21,524 bases of DNA from CAZOGW01 sp964579415 (GCA_964579415.1 CAZOGW010000044.1:1-21524), one strand, 5' to 3'; positions 1-7,096 are shown, numbered from the stretch's first letter. The notes: generated from the sequence alone by a model not told the origin. Numbers and translations: made by a program.

Positions 1-1244
1 ACGTTCCCCCACCGGTCCGCCGTGGTGAGATGGGTGGTACCGGTGCCCACCGCGGCGGTGGTGGACACCGCCGAGACGCAGGCCGGGTTGCCGTCGAAGG
101 GGCACGGGTTCCCCGGGGTGGTCGGCTTGGCCATCGCCGTGGCGCCCACCAGGCCGCCGCGGACCGCGGCGAAGCCGTCGGAGAGCAGCCCGGTGATCGG
201 CACGTAGTTGAACTGCGGGCGATTGTCGGCCATGTAGGCGCCCCGGTCGGCATAGGCCAGTGCGGACGCCTCCGACTGGTAGTGCCAGCGCTCGGCGGCG
301 GTCAACGCGGGGAGATCGAACCGCTCCATGATGTTGAGGGTCAGCCCGACGGTGAGTCCGCCGCTCGATGGCGGGCCCATGCCGTAGATGTCGTAGCCGC
401 GATACGTGCTGTGCGTGGGCGGCGGCTCCAGGACCTGATACGAGGCCAGATCCTCCAGGGTCATGAACCCGGGGATGAAGGGCATGGTGCCAGGTGCCAC
501 CTGGGCGTTCTGCACCGCTTCGACGAGCGCCTCGGCGAGGGGACCGGTCTGCAGGCCCCGCTGACCCCGCCGCTCCAGATAGGCATAGGTACGGGCGAGG
601 TCGGGGTTGCGCACCACCGAGCCCACCGCGGGTGCGTTGTTGTTCACCAGGAACGTTGCCGCACTGGCGGGGAAGCGGCGGAACAGGGTCAGGTTGCTCT
701 GAGTCTGGCTGGCGTAGGTAGAGTCGACGACGAACCCGTTCTCGGCGATCTGCTTGCCCGGCCGCAGCGCCTGGCGCAACGTGATGGTCCCGTACCTTTC
801 CAGGGCCTTCTCCCAGGTGGCGAGGGTTCCCGGGACGCCGATGGCGTGGCCGGAGCTGCGGCGCTGGGCGGCCGGTATGGATGCGAGGATCCCGCTGTCG
901 TAGCGCGGGTCGCTGGGCGCCTCTTCGCGGCCGTCGATGGTGACCACGCGATCCTCGTCGGCGAGGTAGATGACCATGAAGCCGCCTCCCCCCACCCCGG
1001 CCGAGTAAGGCTCGGTGACGCCGAGGACGGCGGCGGCGGTGACGGCGGCGTCGATGGCGTTCCCGCCCTGTTCGAGGATGCGGAGCCCCGCCTCGGTGGC
1101 GAGGGGATCGACGGTGGCCACCGCGCCTCCCTCCCCGATGGCGACAGGTTTGCGGGGCAGGTCTTGGGGCTGCGCCGCCACCGGGACGGCGAGTGCCAGG
1201 GCGGTTGCGACGACGGCAAGGAAGGCGACGAGTCTTCGGCGCAT
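1..1244 (-). CDS. ggt: gamma-glutamyltransferase (3' end cut by window edge)
   Basis: This encodes the first 414 residues of a gamma-glutamyltranspeptidase, an exported Ntn hydrolase that cleaves or transfers the gamma-glutamyl group of glutathione and related compounds. The start ATG at 1244 has a good ribosome site (AAGGAGAA, about 5 bases upstream). An N-terminal signal peptide of about 25 residues (MRRRLVAFLAVVATALALAV, then PVAAQ) precedes the mature region. The family motif GGNAIDAA lies near residues 60-67, followed by EPYSAGVGGGGFMV. At the truncated end the GTTHLTT motif is present, and Thr403 is the expected autoprocessing nucleophile. The large subunit is therefore complete and most of the small subunit lies outside the window. 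The gene is divergent from lysC across the 100-N gap. The family call is firm; the physiological substrate cannot be read from the sequence. Confidence 0.93.
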   Translation of the reverse strand, partial: MRRRLVAFLAVVATALALAVPVAAQPQDLPRKPVAIGEGGAVATVDPLATEAGLRILEQGGNAIDAAVTAAAVLGVTEPYSAGVGGGGFMVIYLADEDRVVTIDGREEAPSDPRYDSGILASIPAAQRRSSGHAIGVPGTLATWEKALERYGTITLRQALRPGKQIAENGFVVDSTYASQTQSNLTLFRRFPASAATFLVNNNAPAVGSVVRNPDLARTYAYLERRGQRGLQTGPLAEALVEAVQNAQVAPGTMPFIPGFMTLEDLASYQVLEPPPTHSTYRGYDIYGMGPPSSGGLTVGLTLNIMERFDLPALTAAERWHYQSEASALAYADRGAYMADNRPQFNYVPITGLLSDGFAAVRGGLVGATAMAKPTTPGNPCPFDGNPACVSAVSTTAAVGTGTTHLTTADRWGN

Positions 1245-1287
1245 GGGGGTTCTCCTTCTCCTCGAACGTATCGGGGAACCTAGCGTG

Positions 1288-1387
1288 NNNNNNNNNNNNN
1301 NNNNNNNNNNNNNNNNNNNNNNNNNNNNNNNNNNNNNNNNNNNNNNNNNNNNNNNNNNNNNNNNNNNNNNNNNNNNNNNNNNNNNNN
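1288..1387. other. assembly gap (100 N)
   Basis: Exactly 100 Ns fill the space between the divergent ggt and lysC genes, a usual placeholder for a gap of unknown size. The promoter regions of both genes, and possibly a few lysC codons, are missing. The gap ends directly at the lysC ATG. Confidence 0.99.
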
Positions 1388-2614
1388 ATGCTCGTGGTGC
1401 AGAAGTTCGGGGGAACATCGGTGGGGTCGGCTGACCTGATCCGGCGCGTCGCCCGGCGCGTCGCCGCCACCCATCAGGCGGGGAACTCGGTGGTGGTGGT
1501 GGTCTCGGCGATGGGACACACGACCGACGAGCTGCTCGCATTGGCGGCCGACGTCTCCGGTACGACCTACCCCCGCGAGCTCGACATGCTGCTCACCGCC
1601 GGTGAGCGCATCTCCATGGCACTGTGCGCCATGGCCATCCAGGACCACGGCGTCCCCGCGCTGAGCCTCACCGGCTCGCAGGCGGGGATCCTCACCACCT
1701 CGGTACACGGGCAGGCAGAGATCATCGACATCCGCGGCGACCGGGTCCGCGAGGGCCTCGACGGGGGGTATGCCGTCATCGTCGCCGGCTTCCAGGGCTT
1801 CTCGCCCGATTCGCGGGAGATAACGACGCTAGGCCGGGGAGGATCGGACGCCACGGCTGTTGCCCTGGCAGCCGTGCTGGGAGCCGATCTGTGCGAGATC
1901 TACACCGACGTCGACGGGGTCTTCACGGCAGACCCCCGCGTCGTGCCCGGGGCGCGGAAGCTGGATGACGTCTCCTTCGAGGAGATGCTGGAGCTGTCCG
2001 GCGCCGGCGCCGGGGTGCTGATGGCGCGCGCCGTCGAGTTCGGCAGGAGATACGGGATACCCATCCACGTGCGATCCACCTTCCACGACGGGGAGGGCAC
2101 CTGGGTCAAGGAGGAGACGATGGAAGAGGCGATCGTCCGGGGCGTGGCCCATGACGCATCGGAGGCGAAGGTCACCGTCCACGGCGTGCCCGATCAGCCC
2201 GGCGTGGCCGCCCTGGTGTTCGAACCGCTGGCGGTGGCCGGCATCAACGTGGACATGATCGTGCAGAACGTGTCACATGCCGGCACCACCGACATCAGCT
2301 TCACCGTGCCCAAGATGCAGGCGGCGGAGGCGACCAGGGTATCCAGTGAGACTGCGGCCCGGGTGGGCGCCGGTGGGGTCGATCTCGACGAGGACATCGC
2401 CAAGGTGTCCCTGGTGGGCGCCGGGATGAAGTCGGAACTGGGTATCGCCGCCCGCATGTTCCGCATCCTCTCCGACCACGGCATCAACATCGAGATGATC
2501 TCTACGTCGCCCATCCGGATATCCTGCGTGGTGCGTGGGAGTGACGTCGAGGCCGCCGTCAAGAGCCTGCACGCCGGGTTCGCCCCACCGCTCCGTCCCG
2601 AGGAGGAAGCATGA
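1388..2614 (+). CDS. lysC: aspartate kinase
   Basis: Aspartokinase phosphorylates aspartate, the first step of the Lys/Thr/Met/diaminopimelate pathway, and is cytoplasmic. The 408-residue protein starts MLVVQKFGGTSVGSADLIRR, with the kinase signature KFGGTS at residues 6-11. Further kinase motifs include TLGRGGSDATAVALAA and EIYTDVDGVFTADPR. Two ACT domains follow from about residue 255 (KVTVHGVPDQPGVAALVF) and about residue 340 (AKVSLVGAGMKSELGIAARMF), the site of feedback control by end products in this family. The ATG at 1388 abuts the N gap, so an upstream start cannot be excluded, but the position agrees with family starts and total length. The stop overlaps the asd start (ATGA), so the two genes are translationally coupled. 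An internal start for a beta subunit is described separately. Confidence 0.96.
   Translation: MLVVQKFGGTSVGSADLIRRVARRVAATHQAGNSVVVVVSAMGHTTDELLALAADVSGTTYPRELDMLLTAGERISMALCAMAIQDHGVPALSLTGSQAGILTTSVHGQAEIIDIRGDRVREGLDGGYAVIVAGFQGFSPDSREITTLGRGGSDATAVALAAVLGADLCEIYTDVDGVFTADPRVVPGARKLDDVSFEEMLELSGAGAGVLMARAVEFGRRYGIPIHVRSTFHDGEGTWVKEETMEEAIVRGVAHDASEAKVTVHGVPDQPGVAALVFEPLAVAGINVDMIVQNVSHAGTTDISFTVPKMQAAEATRVSSETAARVGAGGVDLDEDIAKVSLVGAGMKSELGIAARMFRILSDHGINIEMISTSPIRISCVVRGSDVEAAVKSLHAGFAPPLRPEEEA
2108..2122 (+). promoter_or_regulatory. internal ribosome site and start for an aspartokinase beta subunit
   Basis: Inside lysC the sequence AAGGAGGA (2108-2115) stands 4 bases before an in-frame ATG at 2120 (Met245). 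Translation from here would give a 164-residue product beginning MEEAIVRGVAHDASEAKVTV, consisting of the two ACT domains. Corynebacterium aspartokinase is an alpha2beta2 enzyme whose beta chain starts at the equivalent Met with a very similar sequence (from memory). The Shine-Dalgarno match is stronger than at most gene starts in this window. Confidence 0.7.
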
Positions 2615-3645
2615 GCAACGCCAGCCGCCGCGACGTCGCCGTCGTCGGCGCCACCGGGGCCGTAGGCACCACCATGCTCTCCATCCTCTCCGAGCGGGAT
2701 TTCCCCGTGGCCGGGATCCGGCTGTTCGCCAGTTCCCGGTCCGCCGGCCGCGTCGTACCCACGCCCTGGGGCGACGTCGAGGTGGAGGACCTGGCAACCG
2801 CCGACCCGGCCGGCATCGAGCTGGCCCTCTTCTCGGCGGGCGCCGCCCGGTCCCGCCAGCACGCGTCCAGATTCGTCGACGCCGGCGCAGTCGTGGTGGA
2901 CAACTCCTCGGCTTTCCGCATGCAGCCCGACGTGCCGCTGGTGGTGGCCGGCGTCAACGACGACGCCCTCAAGCGACATCGCGGCCTGGTCGCCAACCCG
3001 AACTGCACCACGATGGCGCTCATGGTCGCCGCCGGCCCGTTACATCGAGCAGCCCGCATCACCTCGATGGTGGCCACCTCCTACCAGTCGGTATCCGGCT
3101 CGGGTCAGACCGGGATCGACGAACTTTCCCACCAGATTGAGGTGCTGGGAAAGGACAGCGAACTGCTGGTCCGCGGCGGCTGGTCAGACCCCGGCAGCGA
3201 CCTCTACTCACGTCCCATCGGCTTCAACGTGCTTCCCCACGCCGGCACCTTCACCGACTCGGGCTATACCGACGAGGAATGGAAGCTGGTCAACGAATCT
3301 CGCAAGATCCTCGAGGACGACGCCATCCTCGTCGAGCCCACCTGCGTGCGGGTCCCCGTCATGGTCGGCCATGGCATCGCGGCGACCCTCCGTTTCGGCC
3401 GCCCCGTCGGTGTGGAAGAGGCCCGGGAGCTGCTCGCCGCCGCCCCCGGTGGGGAGCTGTGGGACGACGCCAGGGTGCCCACCCCGCTCGACAGCGCCGG
3501 GAGAGACGAGGTGCTCATCGGCCGGGTCCGTCCCAGCATCGGGGATCCCGGCGGCATCAACCTGTGGGTCGTCGGCGACAACCTGCGCAAGGGAGCCGCC
3601 CTCAACGCCGTTCAGCTCGTGGAACGCATCGCCGCTCTGGGATGA
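2611..3645 (+). CDS. asd: aspartate-semialdehyde dehydrogenase
   Basis: This enzyme reduces aspartyl phosphate to aspartate semialdehyde with NADPH, the second step of the aspartate pathway after LysC. The 344-residue protein has the N-terminal nucleotide-binding loop GATGAVG (residues 13-19), the catalytic Cys132 in NPNCTTMAL, the QTGIDEL segment, and the C-terminal His254 in MVGHGIAATLRF. The length is normal for the family. The start ATG has AGGAGG at 2601-2606, 4 bases upstream, and overlaps the lysC stop by 4 bases, so lysC-asd form one operon as in many actinobacteria. No truncation or unusual residue was seen. Confidence 0.97.
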   Translation: MSNASRRDVAVVGATGAVGTTMLSILSERDFPVAGIRLFASSRSAGRVVPTPWGDVEVEDLATADPAGIELALFSAGAARSRQHASRFVDAGAVVVDNSSAFRMQPDVPLVVAGVNDDALKRHRGLVANPNCTTMALMVAAGPLHRAARITSMVATSYQSVSGSGQTGIDELSHQIEVLGKDSELLVRGGWSDPGSDLYSRPIGFNVLPHAGTFTDSGYTDEEWKLVNESRKILEDDAILVEPTCVRVPVMVGHGIAATLRFGRPVGVEEARELLAAAPGGELWDDARVPTPLDSAGRDEVLIGRVRPSIGDPGGINLWVVGDNLRKGAALNAVQLVERIAALG

Positions 3646-3716
3646 GGCCCGGCGCCGGCAGGTGGTTCCCGCCAGGAGGGGACCAACGCACCATGTGCCC
3701 AGCCTGCGGTGCTGGG

Positions 3717-3722
3717 TACGAT
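3717..3722 (+). promoter_or_regulatory. -10 hexamer of a probable leaderless promoter
   Basis: TACGAT lies 9 bases before the ATG of the SRPBCC gene, which puts the expected transcription start within a few bases of the start codon. No Shine-Dalgarno sequence precedes this ATG. Confidence 0.45.
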
Positions 3723-3731
3723 GGGCCCGGT

Positions 3732-4193
3732 ATGAAGCAGCAGGCCAGCATCGAGGTGGACCGTCCCATCGGGGACGTCTTCGCTTTCGTGACTGACGTG
3801 ACCAACATGCCACGCTGGGTCACCGGTGCACGCTCGGCGCGGTTGGTCGGTGGCGCCATCGGGCCCGGCACCCACTTCGTCGTCGAGTACATGGGCGGGT
3901 GGCGCAGCTTCGAGCTGGAGGCCGCCGTCACCGACTACGAGCCACCGGCGGCGTTCGGCTTCACCGGTGAGCGGGGACCGTTCAGCTTCGAGGCGGGCAT
4001 CCGGCTCGAAGACATCGGCGAGGGCAGGACCCGGGTCACCAACCTGAGCGAAGCAGGTCCCGACAGCCTCTCCACCCGCATCGCATCCTTCCTGTTCGCC
4101 CCCATCCTCCGCGGCAGCATGCCTCGCCGCCTGCTCCGGGAACTGGAGCGCCTCCGAGTCGCGATAGAAGGTCCGGCGACAGCGGATAGATAG
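3732..4193 (+). CDS. SRPBCC (START/polyketide-cyclase-like) family protein
   Basis: This 153-residue protein has the fold pattern of the SRPBCC superfamily. It begins MKQQASIEVDRPIGDVFAFV with TDVTNMPRWVTG, the usual first strand and helices, and continues with GTHFVVEYMGGWRSFELEAAVTDYEPP and a long C-terminal helix (RGSMPRRLLRELERLRVAIE). Such proteins bind small hydrophobic ligands or act as cyclases or co-chaperones; the ligand cannot be told here. An in-frame ATG at 3693 would add MCPACGAGYDGPG, with AGGAGG 13 bases upstream of it. I prefer 3732 because the family begins at this strand and a -10-like TACGAT precedes it. It follows asd by 86 bases and is probably a separate transcript. Confidence 0.8.
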   Translation: MKQQASIEVDRPIGDVFAFVTDVTNMPRWVTGARSARLVGGAIGPGTHFVVEYMGGWRSFELEAAVTDYEPPAAFGFTGERGPFSFEAGIRLEDIGEGRTRVTNLSEAGPDSLSTRIASFLFAPILRGSMPRRLLRELERLRVAIEGPATADR

Positions 4194-4196
4194 GAA

Positions 4197-4233
4197 GGTA
4201 CTAAGTACTAGGTACTAAGTACTAGGTACTAAG
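4197..4233. repeat. heptad tandem repeat A (GTACTAA/GTACTAG)
   Basis: Five alternating 7-base units (GGTACTA and AGTACTA) plus two bases lie just after the SRPBCC gene stop. The strict 7-base period is shared with other arrays in the window although the unit sequence differs. Confidence 0.9.
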
Positions 4234-4263
4234 CAGACCTCACGTTGGACCGGATCCCCTGTA

Positions 4264-4308
4264 GTGATACGTGATACGTGATACGTGATACGTGATACGT
4301 AATACGTA
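4264..4308. repeat. heptad tandem repeat B (GTGATAC)
   Basis: Five perfect GTGATAC units are followed by one GTAATAC and a partial unit. The array lies between the convergent SRPBCC gene and tRNA-Pro, 30 bases after array A. Confidence 0.92.
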
Positions 4309-4317
4309 GATGCGAAA

Positions 4318-4347
4318 GATGCCCGGCATCGATTGATGCCGGGCATC
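4318..4347 (-). terminator. hairpin downstream of tRNA-Pro
   Basis: A perfect 13-bp stem (GATGCCCGGCATC at 4318-4330 with its complement at 4335-4347, loop of 4) begins 5 bases after the tRNA CCA end on the minus strand. It is followed there by TTTCGC, a short U-run. It probably terminates the receiver gene/tRNA transcript, and it could also stop the convergent plus-strand transcript. Confidence 0.6.
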
Positions 4348-4352
4348 TCGTT

Positions 4353-4429
4353 TGGTCGGGACGGCCGGATTTGAACCGGCGACCTCCTCGTCCCGAACGA
4401 GGCGCGCTACCAAACTGCGCCACGTCCCG
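4353..4429 (-). tRNA. tRNA-Pro (anticodon CGG)
   Basis: The minus strand folds as a complete 77-base tRNA. It has a 7-bp acceptor (CGGGACG/CGTCCCG), D arm GCGC-AGTTTGGTA-GCGC, anticodon arm CCTCG-TTCGGGA-CGAGG, T arm GCCGG-TTCAAAT-CCGGC, discriminator A and an encoded CCA. The loop TTCGGGA gives anticodon CGG, which reads CCG (Pro), a common codon in a GC-rich genome. The 5' end lies 3 bases after the stop codon of the receiver-domain gene. Confidence 0.97.
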
Positions 4430-4432
4430 ATA

Positions 4433-4870
4433 TCACTCGATTGTAGCCACTTCTCCCTCGCTGTCCGCCGGGGCGGAGGCGGTAGCGGCATGGGCGAGCG
4501 CTCCTCCTGACACGGCGGTGGCGATGGCGGTGCGCAACTCGTGGGCGGTGAACGGCTTCGTCAACCAGGAGGAGGCGCCGGCGCGGCCGGCCAGGAAGGC
4601 GTCGGCACCACGATCGAGCAGCATCACCACAGGCGGCTGCGCGCGGCCGGCCAGCTCGGCGCGGTCGCGGATGGATCGCGTGATCGCCATGCCGCCCATG
4701 GCCGCCACCTGTAGGTCGATGAGAGCAACATCCATGTCACCCGACGTCATCATGCCGGCGGCCATCTCCGGGACGTCGAGTTCGACCAACTCGTAGTCGG
4801 GGGCGTTGAGGGCGGCGGACACGTCATTGCGCACCCAGGGAACATCGGTCACCACGAGGATCCGGATCAT
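4433..4870 (-). CDS. atypical response-regulator receiver-domain protein
   Basis: This 145-residue protein is a stand-alone CheY-like receiver domain with a short Ala-rich tail and no output domain. The start MIRILVVTDVPWVRNDV matches the first strand of receivers; a longer open frame upstream is antisense to the next gene and was discarded. Asp52 in VALIDLQVAAMGGM is the expected phosphoacceptor, and Lys105 in SSWLTKPF is the conserved lysine. Two positions depart from the canon. The acidic pair of strand 1 is reduced to Thr8-Asp9, and the switch Thr/Ser after strand 4 is Leu85 (VVMLLDR). Phosphorylation may therefore be weak or lost. No sensor kinase is nearby. The gene has no Shine-Dalgarno but has a -10-like TACCCT 7 bases upstream of the ATG, and it runs almost directly into tRNA-Pro. 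Confidence 0.8.
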   Translation of the reverse strand: MIRILVVTDVPWVRNDVSAALNAPDYELVELDVPEMAAGMMTSGDMDVALIDLQVAAMGGMAITRSIRDRAELAGRAQPPVVMLLDRGADAFLAGRAGASSWLTKPFTAHELRTAIATAVSGGALAHAATASAPADSEGEVATIE

Positions 4871-4877
4871 GGTCGGC

Positions 4878-4883
4878 AGGGTA
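4878..4883 (-). promoter_or_regulatory. -10 hexamer of a probable leaderless promoter (receiver gene)
   Basis: On the minus strand TACCCT stands 7 bases before the ATG of the receiver gene, and there is no ribosome site. A start of transcription at or next to the ATG is inferred. Confidence 0.45.
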
Positions 4884-4937
4884 GTAGCAGTCGCCGGGAG
4901 GCGGCCGCCCCGTAGCCGGGGAAGGGCGCAGTCCCGG

Positions 4938-4943
4938 TAACAT
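4938..4943 (+). promoter_or_regulatory. -10 hexamer of a probable leaderless promoter (NfeD-like gene)
   Basis: TAACAT stands 8 bases before the ATG at 4952, with no Shine-Dalgarno. It forms a divergent pair with the receiver-gene promoter within an 81-base region. Confidence 0.45.
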
Positions 4944-4951
4944 CGCTCGGG

Positions 4952-6199
4952 ATGCGCCGGGTTCTCCTCTTCGGGATGGTGATGGGATTCTGTCTCGCCA
5001 TCGCCGGACCGGTGGGGGCGGCGGACGACGACGCCGTCATCGTGGTGGCCGGAGTCGCCGGGCCCCTCGAGCAGCGGGCCATCGACTTCCTCACCGAGGC
5101 GGTGCGCACCCCTGATGCCGCCCTGGTCGTCCTCCAGCTCGACAATCCCGGTGTGGCCTCCGGTGACATCGAGGGACTCTATGCCGCCATCGCCGCGGCG
5201 ACGGTGCCCGTCACCGTATGGGTGGGACCCGGCGAAGCCGAGGCCCTGGGCGGAGTGGGACGCCTGGTGGCACTGGCGGCGCACTCGGGAGCGACGCCGG
5301 GCGCCCGCATCGGCTACCTCGACCAACCTGTGGCGGGCGGTCCGGTGGAGCCCTTCGAGGAGGGGGCGCCGTACGGTCCCGGCGTGATCGTGGTGGACGA
5401 ACCGGTGCCCGGCTTCGTCGACACCGTCGCCCCCACGCTTCTCAACTTCATCGCCGACCTCGACGGGCAGGTGGTCGAGTCTCCGGGGACCGGCGTGGTG
5501 ACACTGGACACGATCGCCGACTCGGGCGACGGTGAACCCGGGGGCTTCACCCACCCGCTGCGGCTCGTCAAGCCGGGACTGGTCGACCGCACCCTCCGCC
5601 TCGCCATCCGCCCCGAGGCGGCCTTCTTCTTCTTCGTGACCGGCCTGGTGATGGTGGCCTTCGAGTTCTACACGCTGGGCGCCGGCATCGCAGCCGGGGT
5701 CGGGGTGATATGCCTGTTCCTCGCCGGATTCGGCATCGCCTCGCTCCCGATGCGGTGGTGGGCGCTGGCGGCGGTGGTGGCCGGGGTGGTGCTCTACACC
5801 GCCGACCTGCAGGGGGCCAGGGTGAGCTGGCGCGGCGTCCTGGGCACGGCGTTCCTGCTGGGCGGAGGGTTGGCCTTCATAGACGGAGCCCCGCAGATGT
5901 CGACGCTGTGGTGGGTGGTCGTCCTCGTGGTGGCGACCGTGGCCGCCTTCTATATGGTTGCGATGACGACGGTGGTGCGGTCCCGGCTATCCACCCGCAC
6001 CATCGGCCGCGAGCACCTGGTGGGTCGCCGCGGTGTCGCCGAGACCGGCTTCGACCCGATGGGAGTGGTCGACGTCGACGGCGCCCGCTGGCGGGGACGC
6101 AGCCACCGCGCCGCCGGGATAGCGCCCGGCGATCCGGTCGAGATCCTGTCGGTCTCGGGCATCATGCTCGAGGTGGGTCCGGTGGATGACGCCGGCTGA
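4952..6199 (+). CDS. NfeD-family membrane protein with a degenerate ClpP-like domain
   Basis: The 415-residue protein has the long-NfeD layout. A signal peptide (MRRVLLFGMVMGFCLAIAG, then PVGAA) is followed by a ClpP/crotonase-like domain (about 27-205), about five membrane segments (about 223-340) and a C-terminal OB-fold domain (about 345-415, GRRGVAETGFDPMGVVDVDGARWRG read in two halves). In active long NfeD proteases a Ser-Ala-Gly motif and a T/NPGG loop form the active site. Here the corresponding stretch reads GPGEAEALGGVGRLVALAA, with Gly near position 101 where Ser is expected, and the loop reads DNPGV. The protease activity may therefore be lost while the membrane and OB parts, which act in membrane-microdomain organisation in this family, are kept. 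No flotillin-like partner gene lies in the window. The reading of the family is secure; loss of catalysis is inference from hand alignment. Confidence 0.87.
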   Translation: MRRVLLFGMVMGFCLAIAGPVGAADDDAVIVVAGVAGPLEQRAIDFLTEAVRTPDAALVVLQLDNPGVASGDIEGLYAAIAAATVPVTVWVGPGEAEALGGVGRLVALAAHSGATPGARIGYLDQPVAGGPVEPFEEGAPYGPGVIVVDEPVPGFVDTVAPTLLNFIADLDGQVVESPGTGVVTLDTIADSGDGEPGGFTHPLRLVKPGLVDRTLRLAIRPEAAFFFFVTGLVMVAFEFYTLGAGIAAGVGVICLFLAGFGIASLPMRWWALAAVVAGVVLYTADLQGARVSWRGVLGTAFLLGGGLAFIDGAPQMSTLWWVVVLVVATVAAFYMVAMTTVVRSRLSTRTIGREHLVGRRGVAETGFDPMGVVDVDGARWRGRSHRAAGIAPGDPVEILSVSGIMLEVGPVDDAG

Positions 6200-6301
6200 C
6201 CACCTGTGATGCCGGCAACCGGCGTTGCGCAGCACGCAGGGCGCAGCGTTTCGAGCGTGTTCCCTGCTCGCGAATAGCTAGCACCGGTGCCAGACTTTTC
6301 C

Positions 6302-6330
6302 TTGTGCATCCACCGGCACCTCGCTACCTT
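6302..6330 (+). promoter_or_regulatory. sigma70-type promoter of whiB
   Basis: TTGTGC (6302-6307) and TACCTT (6325-6330) are separated by 17 bases. This predicts a start near 6337 and a leader of about 37 bases with AGGAGG at 6361-6366. Confidence 0.55.
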
Positions 6331-6373
6331 CCCGACACATTCTCAAGGACCGTCGCTCCCAGGAGGTTCTTTA

Positions 6374-6631
6374 GTGACCGCTCTCGATCGCAGTTGGCAG
6401 CCGACAGCGCTGTGCCGCGGCAACCATTCCCACCTGTTCTTCCCGCCGAGTACCCAGGAGCGCAAGGAGGAACGGGAGCGACGAGAGCTCAGGGCCAAAG
6501 CCGTGTGCCAGGTGTGCCCGGTGAAGGTGGCGTGTCTGGAGTACGCCATGACCATCCGCGAGCCCTACGGCATCTGGGGCGGCTTCACCGAGGCCGAGCG
6601 GCGTCAGCTCATACCGGCCGAGGCGATCTGA
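6374..6631 (+). CDS. WhiB-family Fe-S transcriptional regulator
   Basis: WhiB-like proteins are actinobacteria-specific regulators that hold a 4Fe-4S cluster and usually work bound to region 4 of the principal sigma factor. The 85-residue protein has the four cluster cysteines Cys14, Cys45, Cys48 and Cys54 (CQVCPVKVAC, spacing CX2CX5C). It also has the GIWGG turn at 66-70 followed by the basic FTEAERRQL helix. The GTG start at 6374 is fixed by AGGAGG 7 bases upstream; the longer open frame with an upstream ATG lacks such a site. There is no AT-hook tail as in WhiB7, so the subtype is unassigned. It is a single gene with its own promoter. Confidence 0.95.
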   Translation: MTALDRSWQPTALCRGNHSHLFFPPSTQERKEERERRELRAKAVCQVCPVKVACLEYAMTIREPYGIWGGFTEAERRQLIPAEAI

Positions 6632-6634
6632 GTG

Positions 6635-6662
6635 GCAGTAGCCAGTATCCAGTAGCCGGTGG
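6635..6662. repeat. degenerate heptad repeat K (CCAGTAG-like)
   Basis: Four consecutive 7-base blocks (GCAGTAG, CCAGTAT, CCAGTAG, CCGGTGG) lie between whiB and the FxsA gene. It is weaker than the other arrays but has the same period and the same CAGTA/GTAC flavour. Confidence 0.55.
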
Positions 6663-6706
6663 CTCCGCCTATCGCCGCCGCCTGGGCCTGGAGTTCCAGG
6701 GGGCGG

Positions 6707-6712
6707 TAACCT
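6707..6712 (+). promoter_or_regulatory. -10 hexamer of a probable leaderless promoter (FxsA operon)
   Basis: TAACCT stands 6 bases before the ATG at 6719 with no clear Shine-Dalgarno. It would drive the four overlapping genes from FxsA to the M23 peptidase. Confidence 0.45.
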
Positions 6713-6718
6713 GGTGGG

Positions 6719-7096
6719 ATGCTCCTGCGGCCCCTCGCTCTTGGTTTGTTGTTCGTACTCCCCGTTATGGAGATCGTCCTGTTCGTCATGGTGGCGATGT
6801 CGATCGGCTTCTGGTGGACGCTGGTGCTGATGGCGGCCACGACGGTGATCGGGGTGTCCCTGGTGTTCTCGCAGGGCAGGGGGCAGCTCGCCCGTGCGAC
6901 CGCGTCCTTCCGGCAGGGCATGTTTCCCGGAACCGACCTTGCCGATACCGTCCTGCTCGCCGTAGCCGGCCTGCTTCTCGTCCTGCCCGGCTTTCTCACC
7001 GACGCCGTCGGGTTCGCCCTGCTGGCGGAACCGGTCCGGCGCACCGTTCGACGCATCGCCGGGTGGCAGATCGGCAGGCGGGTCCGGGTGTGGTGA
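6719..7096 (+). CDS. fxsA: FxsA-family membrane protein
   Basis: FxsA proteins are small inner-membrane proteins. E. coli FxsA relieves phage T7 exclusion by the F plasmid, and their ordinary role is unclear. The 125-residue protein has hydrophobic segments at about 5-45 (two, starting LALGLLFVLPVMEIVLFVMV) and about 75-105. It also carries the family signature LLLVLPGFLTDAVGF followed by the basic tail PVRRTVRRIAGWQIGRRVRVW. Its stop overlaps the start of the Nudix gene (GTGA), and it heads a four-gene operon. Confidence 0.9.
   Translation: MLLRPLALGLLFVLPVMEIVLFVMVAMSIGFWWTLVLMAATTVIGVSLVFSQGRGQLARATASFRQGMFPGTDLADTVLLAVAGLLLVLPGFLTDAVGFALLAEPVRRTVRRIAGWQIGRRVRVW

Noticed and set aside
30..1283. 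Long plus-strand open frame opposite ggt
   Set aside because: It is antisense to a clear gamma-glutamyltransferase with family motifs; the product is low-complexity Gly/Arg/Val typical of GC-rich shadow frames.
4264..4308. Possible CRISPR array in the regular repeats
   Set aside because: Units are 7 bases with no unique spacers, and no cas genes are present.
6211..6240. Small hairpin GCCGG-CAA-CCGGC after the NfeD-like gene as terminator
   Set aside because: Only 5 bp with no U-run; not enough to call.
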